A stretch of 64,000 nt of DNA from Hyphomicrobium sp. MC1 (GCF_000253295.1 NC_015717.1:3720001-3784000); one strand, 5' to 3'. Positions 17,223 through 26,522 are shown, counted from the stretch's first letter. The notes: generated from the letters alone by a model not told the origin. Numbers and translations are program-made.

Positions 17223-17678
17223 CTAGGGCAGTCTGCCCCAGCTGAAGAGACCGTAGAACCATGCCGTGACCGCGCCGAATCCTGCCGACATGCACAGGAT
17301 GGGCACGATCTGACTGACGTCACCCTCAAGCAGCGGCGAAGGTTTTCCGGCGAGGTACGGCACGACGATGAATGCGCCGATGAGTGCCGGACCGAAAAGG
17401 CCGAGGATGGCGCCGCGGATCGTCATCATGCCGATCGGCTTCCAGCCCAGCAGAAAACCGAAGAGTGCGCCCCAGAGCCCGGCCGTGATGCCGTTGCCAA
17501 TCATCCAAGGCAGCACAACCGAAGGAATGAGGAGGCTCGGCATCGGCCGAAGGCTCCAAGGTTCGGCGTCCCACCCGGTCCAGTAGTGAACGAAAAACCA
17601 GCTGATCGCCTCTTGCACGGTCGCGGCGGCGATCACGCCTGCGATGAAGCCCAAACCCAAGCTCTTCAAGACATTCAT
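17223..17678 (-). CDS. Multi-pass membrane protein of unknown function
   Basis: This 151-residue protein has about four hydrophobic segments (about 5-28, 50-80, 85-108, 125-147), several with GxxxG-like spacing. A strong purine-rich ribosome site (GGAAGGGGGA) precedes the ATG. No catalytic motif or family was recognised. It is probably a single gene. Confidence 0.7.
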   Translation of the reverse strand: MNVLKSLGLGFIAGVIAAATVQEAISWFFVHYWTGWDAEPWSLRPMPSLLIPSVVLPWMIGNGITAGLWGALFGFLLGWKPIGMMTIRGAILGLFGPALIGAFIVVPYLAGKPSPLLEGDVSQIVPILCMSAGFGAVTAWFYGLFSWGRLP

Positions 17679-18098
17679 GGCCGTGTCCCCCTTCCAGATG
17701 TCCCCTTTTTACGTGTGACGCTCCCCACACTGTCTTGCTACTCTGCTTGGTCGGCCAAATCCATTGTCCGATGCTCAAAATGCGGATTTCGAGCCGCCAT
17801 TGTCCGCATGCGGCAACGGTTCAAGCCTCGGCGACGCGAACGGCCTCATTTTCGCCTATTCGCTACGGCTTTCAGGGCGCGCCGCACAAAAGGTGCCGCT
17901 TATCCACAGGATGGGCACCGCAATCTCGGACGAGATTTGAAAACGGGGGCGGCGCGTCCGGGGGGCTGGCGCTTGCGGTTCCCTGCTTATCCCAATCGCT
18001 TGGCCATTCGAGCCTGAGCTCGCCAAAGCCGCGTCGCACCGACGCGGAGCGGACCCGATTGGGCTTTTTCCCATCACTCAACCAAACGAGGACTTCCC
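17679..18098. other. 420-base intergenic region, no gene seen
   Basis: No convincing reading frame or RNA gene was seen. A single perfect DnaA-box-like 9-mer, TTATCCACA, lies at 17900-17908, but nothing around it suggests an origin. The right end carries GAGGA just before the M15 peptidase start and presumably holds the promoters of both divergent genes. Confidence 0.5.
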
Positions 18099-18551
18099 AT
18101 GCGTAAGGGAACGATTGCCGTGCTTTCTCTTGTACTTGCCGCCACAACGTCAGGTGTCGCCGACGCCCGACCAGACAAGGACGACGGCGACCATTATCGA
18201 GATCGGGCCATGACGAGCCGCAAGATTGCGCGTCTCTCGGGTACATCGACTGCGTGTCTGACATCGGAGGCTCGCAACCTCCTCGCGCGTATCCGCGGAC
18301 AGTTTGGCAACGTCCAGATCGTCTCGACCTGCCGGCCGGGTGCGCGTATTGCCGGTACGGGACGGCCGTCCCGTCACGCCTCGGGACAAGCGATCGACTT
18401 CCGCGTGCCGGGCCGCAAGGCTGAGGTCGTGCGTTGGCTTATCGCCAACCACCGGAACGGGGGCGTCATGACCTACCGGGACATGGACCATATCCACGTC
18501 GACGTCGGACCTCGGTTCGTGGCGCTGAATGCCGCCAGCGGGCGCAGCTAA
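18099..18551 (+). CDS. M15-type peptidase-like secreted protein (YcbK/DUF882-like)
   Basis: This 150-residue protein has a signal peptide (about 1-22, ending in VADA). Its second half shows the zinc-peptidase pattern of family M15: SRHASGQAIDFRV provides HxxGxAxD and MDHIHVDV provides the HxH-type ligand. Such enzymes trim peptidoglycan peptides in the periplasm. The two Cys residues (TACLTS and STCRPG) may form a disulfide. GAGGA lies just upstream of the ATG. It is small for a carboxypeptidase, which fits the YcbK-like class. Confidence 0.8.
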   Translation: MRKGTIAVLSLVLAATTSGVADARPDKDDGDHYRDRAMTSRKIARLSGTSTACLTSEARNLLARIRGQFGNVQIVSTCRPGARIAGTGRPSRHASGQAIDFRVPGRKAEVVRWLIANHRNGGVMTYRDMDHIHVDVGPRFVALNAASGRS

Positions 18552-18846
18552 AGGTTGAAGGTGGGAATATGGTTTCCCGCCTGCCTTTCCTCCGGGCGCC
18601 GCATATGGTTTGCGAAGACGATCGGAAACGCCCCGCATTTCAAAGCTATTTTGATCTCGGAAGGGGGTGCCCGAAGGCTGCGACGATCTTGCCTTTCTCA
18701 CAGGACCAAGGCATATAAGTCGCCGTCGAACACGCCTTGGCTTACTCTTACCAGCGCTACCGCCTGCCCTAAGACGTCTCCATCGCGCGATTTGATTAGC
18801 CTCCGGTGTTTAACCGGGGAATTTATGTTTGCTTTGGAGGCAATTG

Positions 18847-19053
18847 ATGTCGAACGGGACTGTGAAGTGGTTCAATGGTCAGAAGGGCTATGGCTTCATT
18901 CAGCCGGAAGAAGGTGGAAACGATGTGTTCGTCCACATTTCCGCTGTTGAGCGTGCAGGCCTTCAGTCGCTCCGCGAAGGCCAGAAGATCTACTTCGAAA
19001 CCGAGCGTGGACGTAACGGCAAAATCGCTGCCGTGAACCTGCGTCCGCTCTAA
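18847..19053 (+). CDS. Cold-shock domain protein
   Basis: This 68-residue OB-fold RNA chaperone has RNP1 (KGYGFIQPE) and RNP2 (VFVHISAVE), the motifs that bind single-stranded RNA and DNA. The ATG at 18847 follows GGAGG at ideal spacing; longer frames are not CspA-like. About 295 bases without a gene lie upstream, with a small hairpin (CCGGT/ACCGG, 18803-18817) near the ribosome site, so a structured leader as in cold-shock mRNAs is possible. A strong terminator follows. Confidence 0.93.
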   Translation: MSNGTVKWFNGQKGYGFIQPEEGGNDVFVHISAVERAGLQSLREGQKIYFETERGRNGKIAAVNLRPL

Positions 19054-19077
19054 GGTTTTCGAAACCACTCCACTCAT

Positions 19078-19110
19078 GCGGGGAGCAGCTCGTCTGCTCC
19101 CCGCTTTTCT
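19078..19110 (+). terminator. Rho-independent terminator after the cold-shock gene
   Basis: A perfect 11-base stem (GCGGGGAGCAG / CTGCTCCCCGC) with loop CTCGT is followed directly by TTTTCTT. It lies 25 bases after the csp stop and before the IF-1 gene. Confidence 0.9.
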
Positions 19111-19142
19111 TATTCTGAAAACAAACAACGTTCGGAGATCGA

Positions 19143-19436
19143 ATGGCGAAAGAAGAGATGCTCGAGTTCGAAGGCGTGGTGGACGAAGTTCTGCCGGACG
19201 CCCGCTGCCGCGTGAAGCTCGACAATGGGCATGAAGTGATTGCCTACACATCCGGTCGCATGAAGAAGAACCGCATCCGCATTCTCGCTGGTGACCGCGT
19301 GACGGTCGAGATGACGCCTTACGACTTGACCAAGGGCCGCATCAATTTCCGTCACAAAGACGGACGCCCGCCGATGGGTGATGCTTCTGGCGCCTCGCGC
19401 ACGAGTGGCGGACCTCCGCGCCGCGGCGGACGCTAA
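19143..19436 (+). CDS. infA: Translation initiation factor IF-1, long paralogue
   Basis: IF-1 binds the ribosomal A site during initiation. Residues 1-72 are a normal IF-1 OB fold (MAKEEMLEFEGVV..., GRMKKNRIRILAGDRVTVEM, TPYDLTKGRI). About 25 extra residues rich in Gly, Arg, Pro and Ser then follow, ending PPRRGGR, which standard IF-1 (about 72 residues) lacks. The gene sits right behind the cold-shock gene and its terminator. It may be a second, cold-linked IF-1 rather than the housekeeping copy; whether another infA exists cannot be seen here. Confidence 0.88.
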   Translation: MAKEEMLEFEGVVDEVLPDARCRVKLDNGHEVIAYTSGRMKKNRIRILAGDRVTVEMTPYDLTKGRINFRHKDGRPPMGDASGASRTSGGPPRRGGR

Positions 19437-19505
19437 TCAAGACCAACGGCTGCACCGTCATCACGGCGACGCAGCGTCTAACTTCTGACGGCCCCGAAGC
19501 GCTGC

Positions 19506-20795
19506 TCAGGCGCGAGTGACGATCTCGGAGGCCCGTCTTTTGTGATCTGCGCCGAGGCGCTGCGCGATCCACAACCAAGCGGCGGCAAGCGGAACGGCGA
19601 CGGCGCCCATTGCGCCTCCGGCAAAGCCAAGGCCTCCGCCGAGCAACGCATAGAGCCAGCCCGATGCTGCGTCGCCGCCGCGAAACACAACGGTGTCGAT
19701 GAAATTCTGCACCTTGTATTTCTCGTCCGGGCTCGCGAGCGTGTAGATCAGCTTGATCGCGGGATTGGCGAGCGCGAACGCCACGATGCGCTCGGCGACC
19801 ATGACGGCGGCGACGATGCCGAGCGCAGCATCGAACGACAACATCAGCACACCGATCGCGCCCGTCACCGGCAATGCAAGCAATGCCGCCGTCACGCCAA
19901 AGCGTTTCAGAATGCGCGCCGTGCCGAACACTTCGATCAGGAACGTCACGATACTGACGACAAGATCGCGGCCGGAGAAAAACAGGACACGGTCTGCGTT
20001 GCTCGAGATCGACGTTGCGACGAGGCGTGCCTGCTCAAGATAAAAGAACGTACCGATGACGTTCGCGATGAAAATGAAAAGTGCGATGCGCGCGAACATC
20101 GGCGTCGTAAACACCTTGATGGCGCCGTCGAGAATGCCGCCGCCAGCGGGCTCGGTTTCACCACCCGTCGCTTCCGGCGGCTTGATACGGCGCAACAGCA
20201 GGCTGGCGATCATCGCGGCCAACAGCAAGACCGCCGAAACGAGCATCAGATCGACGGGCGCGAAAATGCGCACAAGCCCTTGCGTGATCAGGGGACCGGC
20301 CAGCGCACCTGCGGTACCGCCGGCTGAAATGAAGCCGTAAAGCCGTTTCGCTGCGTCGTGCGACCAGAGCTCCGACATCAAGCTCCAGAACAGCGACACG
20401 ACGAAGAGATTGAAGACACTGCCCCATACAAAAAACGTTCCCAGCGCCGCGTGATTTTCCGGCGCCGCCTTTAGCGCCAGCCAGAAGGCAACCAGATTGG
20501 CGACGAAGAATGCGTAGATCGCGGGCAGCACGTAGCGGCGCGGAAAGCGGGCAGCGACAAAGCCAAAGAGCGGCACCAGCGCCAACATCACGAAGAAGAC
20601 GATGGTAAAAAGCTTGTGGAGAGAATCCTTGCCTAAGGCGACGCCGATTTCATCGCGCACCGGGCGGATGACGTAATAGGCAGACAGCAAGGCGAAAAAC
20701 ATCGCGAAGGACGCGAGAAGCGCCGCAACCTCGTCAGGCGCGACATTAACGAAACGGCGCAACCACCGCGGCGACCCAGAATGTTCTGTCGGCAT
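19506..20795 (-). CDS. MFS-like / nucleotide-translocase-like transporter
   Basis: The roughly 429-residue protein has about twelve membrane segments. The first half resembles ATP/ADP translocase-like (Npt/NTT-related) members of the MFS clan: YYVIRPVRDEIG at the end of helix 1, SLFWSLMSELW and YGFISAGGTAGALAGP. Such bacterial proteins are common but mostly uncharacterised, and the substrate cannot be read from sequence. The ATG at 20795 follows GGGGAA; a GTG five codons upstream is possible. It is convergent with infA. Confidence 0.72.
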   Translation of the reverse strand: MPTEHSGSPRWLRRFVNVAPDEVAALLASFAMFFALLSAYYVIRPVRDEIGVALGKDSLHKLFTIVFFVMLALVPLFGFVAARFPRRYVLPAIYAFFVANLVAFWLALKAAPENHAALGTFFVWGSVFNLFVVSLFWSLMSELWSHDAAKRLYGFISAGGTAGALAGPLITQGLVRIFAPVDLMLVSAVLLLAAMIASLLLRRIKPPEATGGETEPAGGGILDGAIKVFTTPMFARIALFIFIANVIGTFFYLEQARLVATSISSNADRVLFFSGRDLVVSIVTFLIEVFGTARILKRFGVTAALLALPVTGAIGVLMLSFDAALGIVAAVMVAERIVAFALANPAIKLIYTLASPDEKYKVQNFIDTVVFRGGDAASGWLYALLGGGLGFAGGAMGAVAVPLAAAWLWIAQRLGADHKRRASEIVTRA

Positions 20796-20965
20796 TGTTC
20801 CCCGCGGCACGGACGAGGGAACCCTCTTTGCCTAAACGGAACAATCAATCAAGGCTGCGCGTCTTTACGATGGTGCGCCGCAATCGGAAAGCACCCGAGT
20901 GTACCCTTTATGCATGGGGATGCTTAGTCGTTAGGCTCATGAACTATTTCTAGATTGTGACGATG

Positions 20966-20971
20966 TATAAT
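20966..20971 (+). promoter_or_regulatory. Candidate -10 box upstream of phaZ
   Basis: A perfect TATAAT, preceded by TG in an extended -10 manner (tgTATAAT shares its first T), lies about 95 bases before the phaZ ATG. It is embedded in a small inverted repeat ACGAT-N5-ATCGT (20960-20974). No clear -35 is visible. Confidence 0.45.
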
Positions 20972-20985
20972 CGTTCTATACTTAT

Positions 20986-21013
20986 GCAATGCAGCAACAA
21001 CGCGCTGCACTGC
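20986..21013 (+). promoter_or_regulatory. Inverted repeat in the phaZ leader, possible PhaR operator
   Basis: GCAATGCAGC and GCTGCACTGC are inverted copies (9 of 10 bases) separated by eight bases, just downstream of the candidate -10. TGC/GCA-rich sites of this kind are known to be bound by PhaR repressors of PHB genes in related bacteria. The assignment is by similarity and position. Confidence 0.45.
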
Positions 21014-21064
21014 GACGTGGTCGAAGCCCCCAAAGACCATAAAAAACAAAGGGTTGGGAACGAT

Positions 21065-22447
21065 ATGAACTATTATGCCTATGAAATGGCCCATGCGTTC
21101 ATGTCCCCGGTGCGATTCGGCGTTCAGGCTTTGCGGCAGACGCTGGGATGGCCCCTTAATCCAATGGGGTACACGACGGCCGGCAAGAACATGATTGCCG
21201 CCTGCGAGGTGTTCGAGAACATCACGCGGCGCTATGGCAAGCCCGAATTCGGCATCGGCAGCGTACAGCTCGCGGGTCTTAAGGTGCCGATCCGCGAAGA
21301 GATCGCGCTCTCCAAGCCTTTCTGCAATCTCATCCATTTCGCGCGCGATGAAACCGTCACGGGCAAACGCTACGATCCGAAAGTGCTCATCGTGGCACCA
21401 ATGTCGGGCCACTACTCGACGCTGCTGCGCGGCACGGTCGAAGCCATGCTGCCCGAGCACGATGTCTACATCACCGATTGGTCGGATGCGCGGAACGTTC
21501 CCCTCGCCTCCGGTCAATTCGATTTCGATGATTTCGTCGATTACCTGATCGAGTTCATGAGCTTCATCGGCACCAACACGCATGTGATTGCGGTGTGCCA
21601 GCCGGCCGTTCCGGCGCTCGTCGCAGCGGCCGTGATGGCGGCGCGCGGCGAGCAGTGTCAGCCGTCGTCTCTGGTGCTTATGGGCGGGCCGATCGACACC
21701 CGGCGCAATCCGACGAAGGTCAACGATCTGGCCGCGCAGAAATCGCTTGCATGGTTCGAGAACAACGTCATTTCGACGGTGCCTTTCCCTCACGCGGGTT
21801 TCATGCGGCCTGTCTATCCGGGCTTCATGCAGCTCACCGGCTTCATGACGATGAATCTTGACCGGCACATGAATGCGCACGTCGATCTGTTCAACAACCT
21901 CGTCAAAGGCGATTGCGACAGCGTCAAGCAGCATCAGACGTTCTACGAGGAATATCTGTCGGTGATGGATCTCACCGCCGAGTTCTATCTGCAGACGGTC
22001 CAGATCGTGTTCCAGGAACACCTCTTGCCCGACAAGAAATTGATGCACCGCGGTGAGCTTGTCGATTGCGCCGCGATCCGCAAGACGGCGATCATGACGG
22101 TCGAGGGCGAGCGCGACGACATCTGCGGTCTCGGACAAACCGAAGCGGCGCACGATCTCTGCGTCGGCGTGCCGACGGACGAGAAAATTCATTACGTGCA
22201 GTCCGGCGTCGGCCATTACGGCGTCTTCAACGGCACCCGCTGGCGCACGGAAATCCAGCCGCGCATTCGCGAGTTCATCCGCACGATCAACTACAAACGG
22301 CTGACCGGCGGCAAGAGCACGAAGATGCCGAGACCTTATCGCGCGCTGAAGGATACGCCGGACGTCGCGCCCGACTGGCGGGTAAAGGCGAACGGCGTGC
22401 TGGACGAAGTCAACGGCCAGCATTCAACTTCTTCCGCCGGCGAATAG
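21065..22447 (+). CDS. phaZ: Intracellular polyhydroxybutyrate depolymerase
   Basis: It degrades native intracellular PHB granules to release hydroxybutyrate for carbon and energy. The roughly 460-residue alpha/beta-hydrolase starts MNYYAYEMAHAFMSP, the typical N-terminus of PhaZ1-type enzymes. Instead of a Ser lipase box it has the family's Cys nucleophile in IAVCQPAVPAL (about residue 183). A downstream Asp in EGERDDICG and His in GVGHYGVFNGTRW complete the triad. No signal peptide is seen, consistent with a granule-bound enzyme. The ATG at 21065 was chosen because the upstream residues are not PhaZ-like. Confidence 0.93.
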   Translation: MNYYAYEMAHAFMSPVRFGVQALRQTLGWPLNPMGYTTAGKNMIAACEVFENITRRYGKPEFGIGSVQLAGLKVPIREEIALSKPFCNLIHFARDETVTGKRYDPKVLIVAPMSGHYSTLLRGTVEAMLPEHDVYITDWSDARNVPLASGQFDFDDFVDYLIEFMSFIGTNTHVIAVCQPAVPALVAAAVMAARGEQCQPSSLVLMGGPIDTRRNPTKVNDLAAQKSLAWFENNVISTVPFPHAGFMRPVYPGFMQLTGFMTMNLDRHMNAHVDLFNNLVKGDCDSVKQHQTFYEEYLSVMDLTAEFYLQTVQIVFQEHLLPDKKLMHRGELVDCAAIRKTAIMTVEGERDDICGLGQTEAAHDLCVGVPTDEKIHYVQSGVGHYGVFNGTRWRTEIQPRIREFIRTINYKRLTGGKSTKMPRPYRALKDTPDVAPDWRVKANGVLDEVNGQHSTSSAGE

Positions 22448-22500
22448 ACTCTGCGCTCGTCATGTTGTGCTAACCTCATCCTTGCTAGGTTAGGATTCTC

Positions 22501-22986
22501 ATGACGACTCCACTCGATTACTACGACATTGTCTGGCGCATGGTGGCTGCCGTCCTATGTGGCGGCGTCATCGGGCTTGAACGCGATCTGCGGCGTATGC
22601 CAACCGGATTTCGGACCATGGCTATCGTCAGCCTCGGCGCTTGCGTGGCGGCGCTGGCCGGCGAACGCACCGGTGATGCAGCGGCTTTCAGCCGTATCGC
22701 GCAGGGCGTCGTGACGGGCATCGGCTTTCTCGGTGCCGGCGTCATTCTTCAGCGCGGCGACAAGATTCGACACGTCAAAGGTCTGACCACCGCGGCCGCG
22801 ATCTGGCTCACGGCCGCGATTGGCTTGATGTGCGGCCTCGGCGAATTGCAATTGGCGGTCGCCGCGTCAGCTCTCGCGATTGCGGTGCTGGTCCTCGACT
22901 TCGTCGGATCGCGTCTGTTCCAAAAGCCCGATCAGCCGCGCGATCCGCCAGAAGAGGATACGTTCACCTCTCGCGACGGGGATTAG
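22501..22986 (+). CDS. MgtC/SapB-family membrane protein
   Basis: This 161-residue membrane protein has the MgtC N-terminal domain: RMVAAVLCGGVIGLERDL in the first helix, GFRTMAIVSLGAC, GIGFLGAGVIL and VKGLTTAAAIWLTAAIGL. MgtC-type proteins influence Mg2+ homeostasis and the F-type ATPase, but many short members are uncharacterised. It lacks the C-terminal ACT-like domain of long MgtC. Its last four bases overlap the convergent polA. Confidence 0.87.
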   Translation: MTTPLDYYDIVWRMVAAVLCGGVIGLERDLRRMPTGFRTMAIVSLGACVAALAGERTGDAAAFSRIAQGVVTGIGFLGAGVILQRGDKIRHVKGLTTAAAIWLTAAIGLMCGLGELQLAVAASALAIAVLVLDFVGSRLFQKPDQPRDPPEEDTFTSRDGD

Positions 22987-25982
22987 TGCGCCTCATCCCA
23001 GTTGTCTGCGGCCTTGGCATCGACGTGGATCGGGACGGAGAGCTTGATCGCAGGCTCGGCCGCGGTCTCCATTACGTGACGCGCGGTTATGATGAGCGCG
23101 TCTGCCTGATCCTGCGGAACTTCGAAGACGAGTTCGTCGTGGACCTGCAGCAGCATCCGCGCCGATGACAGATTTGCGGCCACAAGAGCATCCGGCATGC
23201 GGATCATCGCACGGCGGATAATGTCGGCGGCGGAGCCTTGGATCGGCGCGTTAATCGCGGCACGCTCAAGAAAGCCACGCATCGATGGGTTCTTGGTGTT
23301 GATCTCGGGATAATGGATGCGGCGTCCGAAAATCGTTTCGACGTGGCCGTGCGCGTGCGCCTGCTTTTTCGTGGCATCCATATAGTCGCGAATGCCGGGG
23401 AAGCGTTGGAAGTAGGTCTTGATGTAATCGCCTGCTTCCTCGCGACTGATGCTGAGCTGGTTTGCTAGGCCGAACGCCGAAATACCGTAAATGATGCCGA
23501 AGTTGATCGCCTTGGCGCGGCGACGAACTTCGGCCGGCATATCCTTCACGGGCACGCCGAACATTTCTGACGCGGTCATGGCGTGAATGTCGAGGCCGTC
23601 GGCGAAAGCCTTCTTCAACTGCGGAATGTCGGCAACGTGGGCGAGCACGCGCAATTCGATCTGCGAATAGTCCGCCGAGACGAGCTTCATGCCTTTTTCA
23701 GCAATGAAAGCCGTGCGAATTTCGCGGCCTTCCTTGTTGCGGATCGGAATGTTCTGCAGGTTCGGCTCGGACGATGCCAAGCGTCCGGTCGTCGTGGAGG
23801 CGAGCGCGTAGCTGGTATGAATGCGGCCCGTTTCTGGATTGATATAAGTCGGCAGCGCGTCGGTGTACGTCGACTTGAGCTTCATCAACTGCCGCCATTC
23901 GAGCATCGTGTTGACGAGGCGACGGGCGTCGCCGTGAAGGTCTTCGTTGGCAGCAAGATCATCGAGCAGGTTGGCGCGCGTCTCCCATTGGCCGGTTTTT
24001 GTTTTCTTGCCGCCGGGAAGCTTCAGGCGATCGAACAGCAGCTCTCCGAGTTGTTTCGGCGAGCCGAGATTGAACTTGTGACCAGCGAGGCCGTAGATCT
24101 CTTCTTCGAGCTGCACAGTGCGCTGCGCGAATGTACTTGAAAGTCGCGCGAGAATATCGCGATCGACCTTGATGCCTGCGTGCTCCATCGCGACGATCAC
24201 GGGAACGAGCGGTCGTTCAAGCGTCTCGTATACCGTCGCCATGTGCTCGGCGGCGAGGCGCGGCTTGAGCGCCATCCAGAGACGCAGCGTGATGTCGGCG
24301 TCTTCGGCCGCATATTCGGTTGCCTTGTCGATTGGAACGCCCGCGAACGACTTGTCGGCCTTCTTGGCGCCCGGCGCGTGCTCGATGACTTCGGAAAATG
24401 ACAGGCATGTGTGGCCCAGGTGGCGTTCCGACAGAACGTCCATGCCGTGCTGGCCGCGCCCGCCGTCGAGCGCATAAGAGAGCAGCAACGTATCGTCGAA
24501 CGGCGCGACCTCGACGCCATAACGCTTCAGGACCAGCACGTCGTATTTGATGTTCTGTCCGATTTTCAAAACCGATGGGTCTTCGAGCAGCGGCTTCATC
24601 AGCGCGACCGCCTCGGCAACGGCCAGCTGAGGCGGACGATTGCCGTCGCCAAAGAGATCGCCGCCGCCGGACTGATGTCCCACGGGAACGTAGCAGGCCT
24701 CGCCCGGCGTCACCGACAACGAAAAGCCGACGAGGTCGGCTTCTGTCGCGCTCAGCCGCGAGGTTTCGGTATCGAAGGCGACGAGGCCTGCGCTCTGCGC
24801 CTTGGCGATCCATGTCTCCAAGTCGGCGCGCGTCGTGACGGTCTGATAACGCGACCGGTCGACCTGCGCGCCGCGGGCAAGCGCGCTACCGGCCGCCACT
24901 GCAGCGGCGGGCGTGGCGTCTTCCGATGCAGCTTCTTCTTCTAAATCTTCGATCTTGTCGGAAAGCGTTTGCGGCTTAGCTTTCACGCTCGCACCGACTG
25001 ATACGGCAAGAGGCGGCGGCGCTTCGGTGCCCAGCGCTTCGGCGATACGCTTGGTCAGCGTGTTGAATTCCATCGTGCGCAGGAAGCTCAGAAGGGCATC
25101 CGAATGCGGCTCTCGCACGCCCAGCGCCTCGATGACGGTATCGAGCGGAACGTCGTCCTTCAGCAAGACGAGTTGGCGTGAGATGCGGGCTTGCTCGGCG
25201 AACTCGATGAGCTTTTCGCGCCGCTTCGGCTGCTTGATTTCTCCGGCCCGCGCCAACAGCGTATCGAGATCGCCGTAACTGGTGATGAGTTCGGCCGCGG
25301 TCTTGATGCCGATACCGGGCACGCCGGGAACGTTGTCGACGGAATCCCCCGCGAGCGCCTGGACGTCGATGACCTTCTCAGGCGGAACGCCAAACTTCTC
25401 GATCACCTCGTCACGGCCGATGCGTTTCGACTTCATGCCATCGAACATCGTGACGCCAGGACGCACGAGTTGCATAAGATCCTTGTCGGACGAGACGATC
25501 GTAACGTCGCCACCGGCATCGACGGCGAGCCTGGCGTAAGTCGCGATCAGATCGTCGGCCTCGTAGCCGTCGCGCTCGATGCAAGCGACATTGAAGGCTT
25601 TGACGGCATCGCGGATCAACGGGAATTGCGGCAACAGTTCTTCCGGCGGGGGCGGCCGCTGCGCCTTGTACTTGGGATAGATGGCGTTGCGAAACGTCTC
25701 GCGCCCGGCATCGAAGATGACCGCGAAGTGCGTCGGCGCTTCGGAGATTTTCGTCTCGCGCAGCAGCTTCCAAAGCATGGCGCAGAAACCGTGGACGGCG
25801 CCGACCGGCAAGCCGTCCGACGGTCGCGTCAGCGGCGGCAAAGCATGAAAGGCGCGGAAAATGTAGCCCGATCCATCGATCAGATAGATGTGGCTTCCTT
25901 TGGCGACCGGTACGGTCTCGGCCAGTTCTGAAGCTGAAGGAGATTCAATTTTCGTTTGCTGCATTGTTTCTCTGTTGGCCAT
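22983..25982 (-). CDS. polA: DNA polymerase I
   Basis: It fills gaps in DNA repair and removes Okazaki primers. The 999-residue protein contains all three modules. The first is a 5'-3' flap nuclease (about 30-320, with SSDKDLMQL and GDSVDNVPGVPGIG). The second is a 3'-5' exonuclease (about 385-590), where GLVAFDTETS supplies the metal-binding DxE, so proofreading looks intact. The third is a family A polymerase (about 620-999), with motif A SADYSQIELR, the finger motif RRAKAINFGIIYG and motif C LLQVHDELVFEVP. An alternative start at 25964 (MQQTKIES) has a better ribosome site (GAGA) than 25982. Confidence 0.97.
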   Translation of the reverse strand: MANRETMQQTKIESPSASELAETVPVAKGSHIYLIDGSGYIFRAFHALPPLTRPSDGLPVGAVHGFCAMLWKLLRETKISEAPTHFAVIFDAGRETFRNAIYPKYKAQRPPPPEELLPQFPLIRDAVKAFNVACIERDGYEADDLIATYARLAVDAGGDVTIVSSDKDLMQLVRPGVTMFDGMKSKRIGRDEVIEKFGVPPEKVIDVQALAGDSVDNVPGVPGIGIKTAAELITSYGDLDTLLARAGEIKQPKRREKLIEFAEQARISRQLVLLKDDVPLDTVIEALGVREPHSDALLSFLRTMEFNTLTKRIAEALGTEAPPPLAVSVGASVKAKPQTLSDKIEDLEEEAASEDATPAAAVAAGSALARGAQVDRSRYQTVTTRADLETWIAKAQSAGLVAFDTETSRLSATEADLVGFSLSVTPGEACYVPVGHQSGGGDLFGDGNRPPQLAVAEAVALMKPLLEDPSVLKIGQNIKYDVLVLKRYGVEVAPFDDTLLLSYALDGGRGQHGMDVLSERHLGHTCLSFSEVIEHAPGAKKADKSFAGVPIDKATEYAAEDADITLRLWMALKPRLAAEHMATVYETLERPLVPVIVAMEHAGIKVDRDILARLSSTFAQRTVQLEEEIYGLAGHKFNLGSPKQLGELLFDRLKLPGGKKTKTGQWETRANLLDDLAANEDLHGDARRLVNTMLEWRQLMKLKSTYTDALPTYINPETGRIHTSYALASTTTGRLASSEPNLQNIPIRNKEGREIRTAFIAEKGMKLVSADYSQIELRVLAHVADIPQLKKAFADGLDIHAMTASEMFGVPVKDMPAEVRRRAKAINFGIIYGISAFGLANQLSISREEAGDYIKTYFQRFPGIRDYMDATKKQAHAHGHVETIFGRRIHYPEINTKNPSMRGFLERAAINAPIQGSAADIIRRAMIRMPDALVAANLSSARMLLQVHDELVFEVPQDQADALIITARHVMETAAEPAIKLSVPIHVDAKAADNWDEAH

Positions 25983-26204
25983 GGCGGAAGCGACCAGTTG
26001 CGGTTGCGCGTCGTTTATCGAATTGCCTAGGAATATGCGCTTCGCCGCGAAATCGCGGCCATTTTCCCACGCTATCGGAACATTCTGTTGCTTGGGTCAG
26101 ACGTCCGTTGACAGCGGGTCGCCCCCATGGCTGAAGTCCGCCGGTCCTTATCTAAATACCGGCCGGCAAAGTTGCAAATCGTCGCTCTTGGGAGAGTATT
26201 TGTC

Positions 26205-26522
26205 ATGCGCACGACCGTCAAACTCGCTGCCCTCGCCGTCACTGCTGGAGCCATGGCCTCCGGCCTTGCGGCCACTGACGCCAGCGCCCTGCCGCGCTGC
26301 CGACCGCCGGTCGAAGGTACGGCATCCGCAACGGGCATCCTAGGCGCAGGAACCGAGAAAGCGCAGGTCGAGGCGCGGGAAAATTGGAAGTACACGGTCG
26401 CCCGTCTCTATGGCCGCCGCTATGCCGATTTTTACAACGCCCAGAACAAGCAATGGGATTGCAAAAAAGGCGCGATCCTGCTCGCGAAGTGTGTCGTCGT
26501 CGCCAAGCCCTGCCGGTATTGA
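26205..26522 (+). CDS. Small secreted Cys-containing protein of unknown function
   Basis: This 105-residue protein has a signal peptide (MRTTVKLAALAVTAGAMASG..., likely cut after ASA). The mature part has four Cys residues, in PRCRPP, WDCKKG, AKCVVV and KPCRY. The middle contains WKYTVARLYGRRYADFYNA, reminiscent of short periplasmic proteins in Rhizobiales. GGGAGAG precedes the ATG. It is divergent from polA. The family was not identified. Confidence 0.7.
   Translation: MRTTVKLAALAVTAGAMASGLAATDASALPRCRPPVEGTASATGILGAGTEKAQVEARENWKYTVARLYGRRYADFYNAQNKQWDCKKGAILLAKCVVVAKPCRY

Noticed and set aside
17900..17908. Perfect DnaA-box-like TTATCCACA
   Set aside because: A single site without further boxes, an AT-rich unwinding region or origin genes nearby; chance occurrence is likely.
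20924..22423. 499-codon minus-strand frame opposite phaZ
   Set aside because: It mirrors the phaZ frame exactly, has a composition typical of an antisense frame and shows no family motif.
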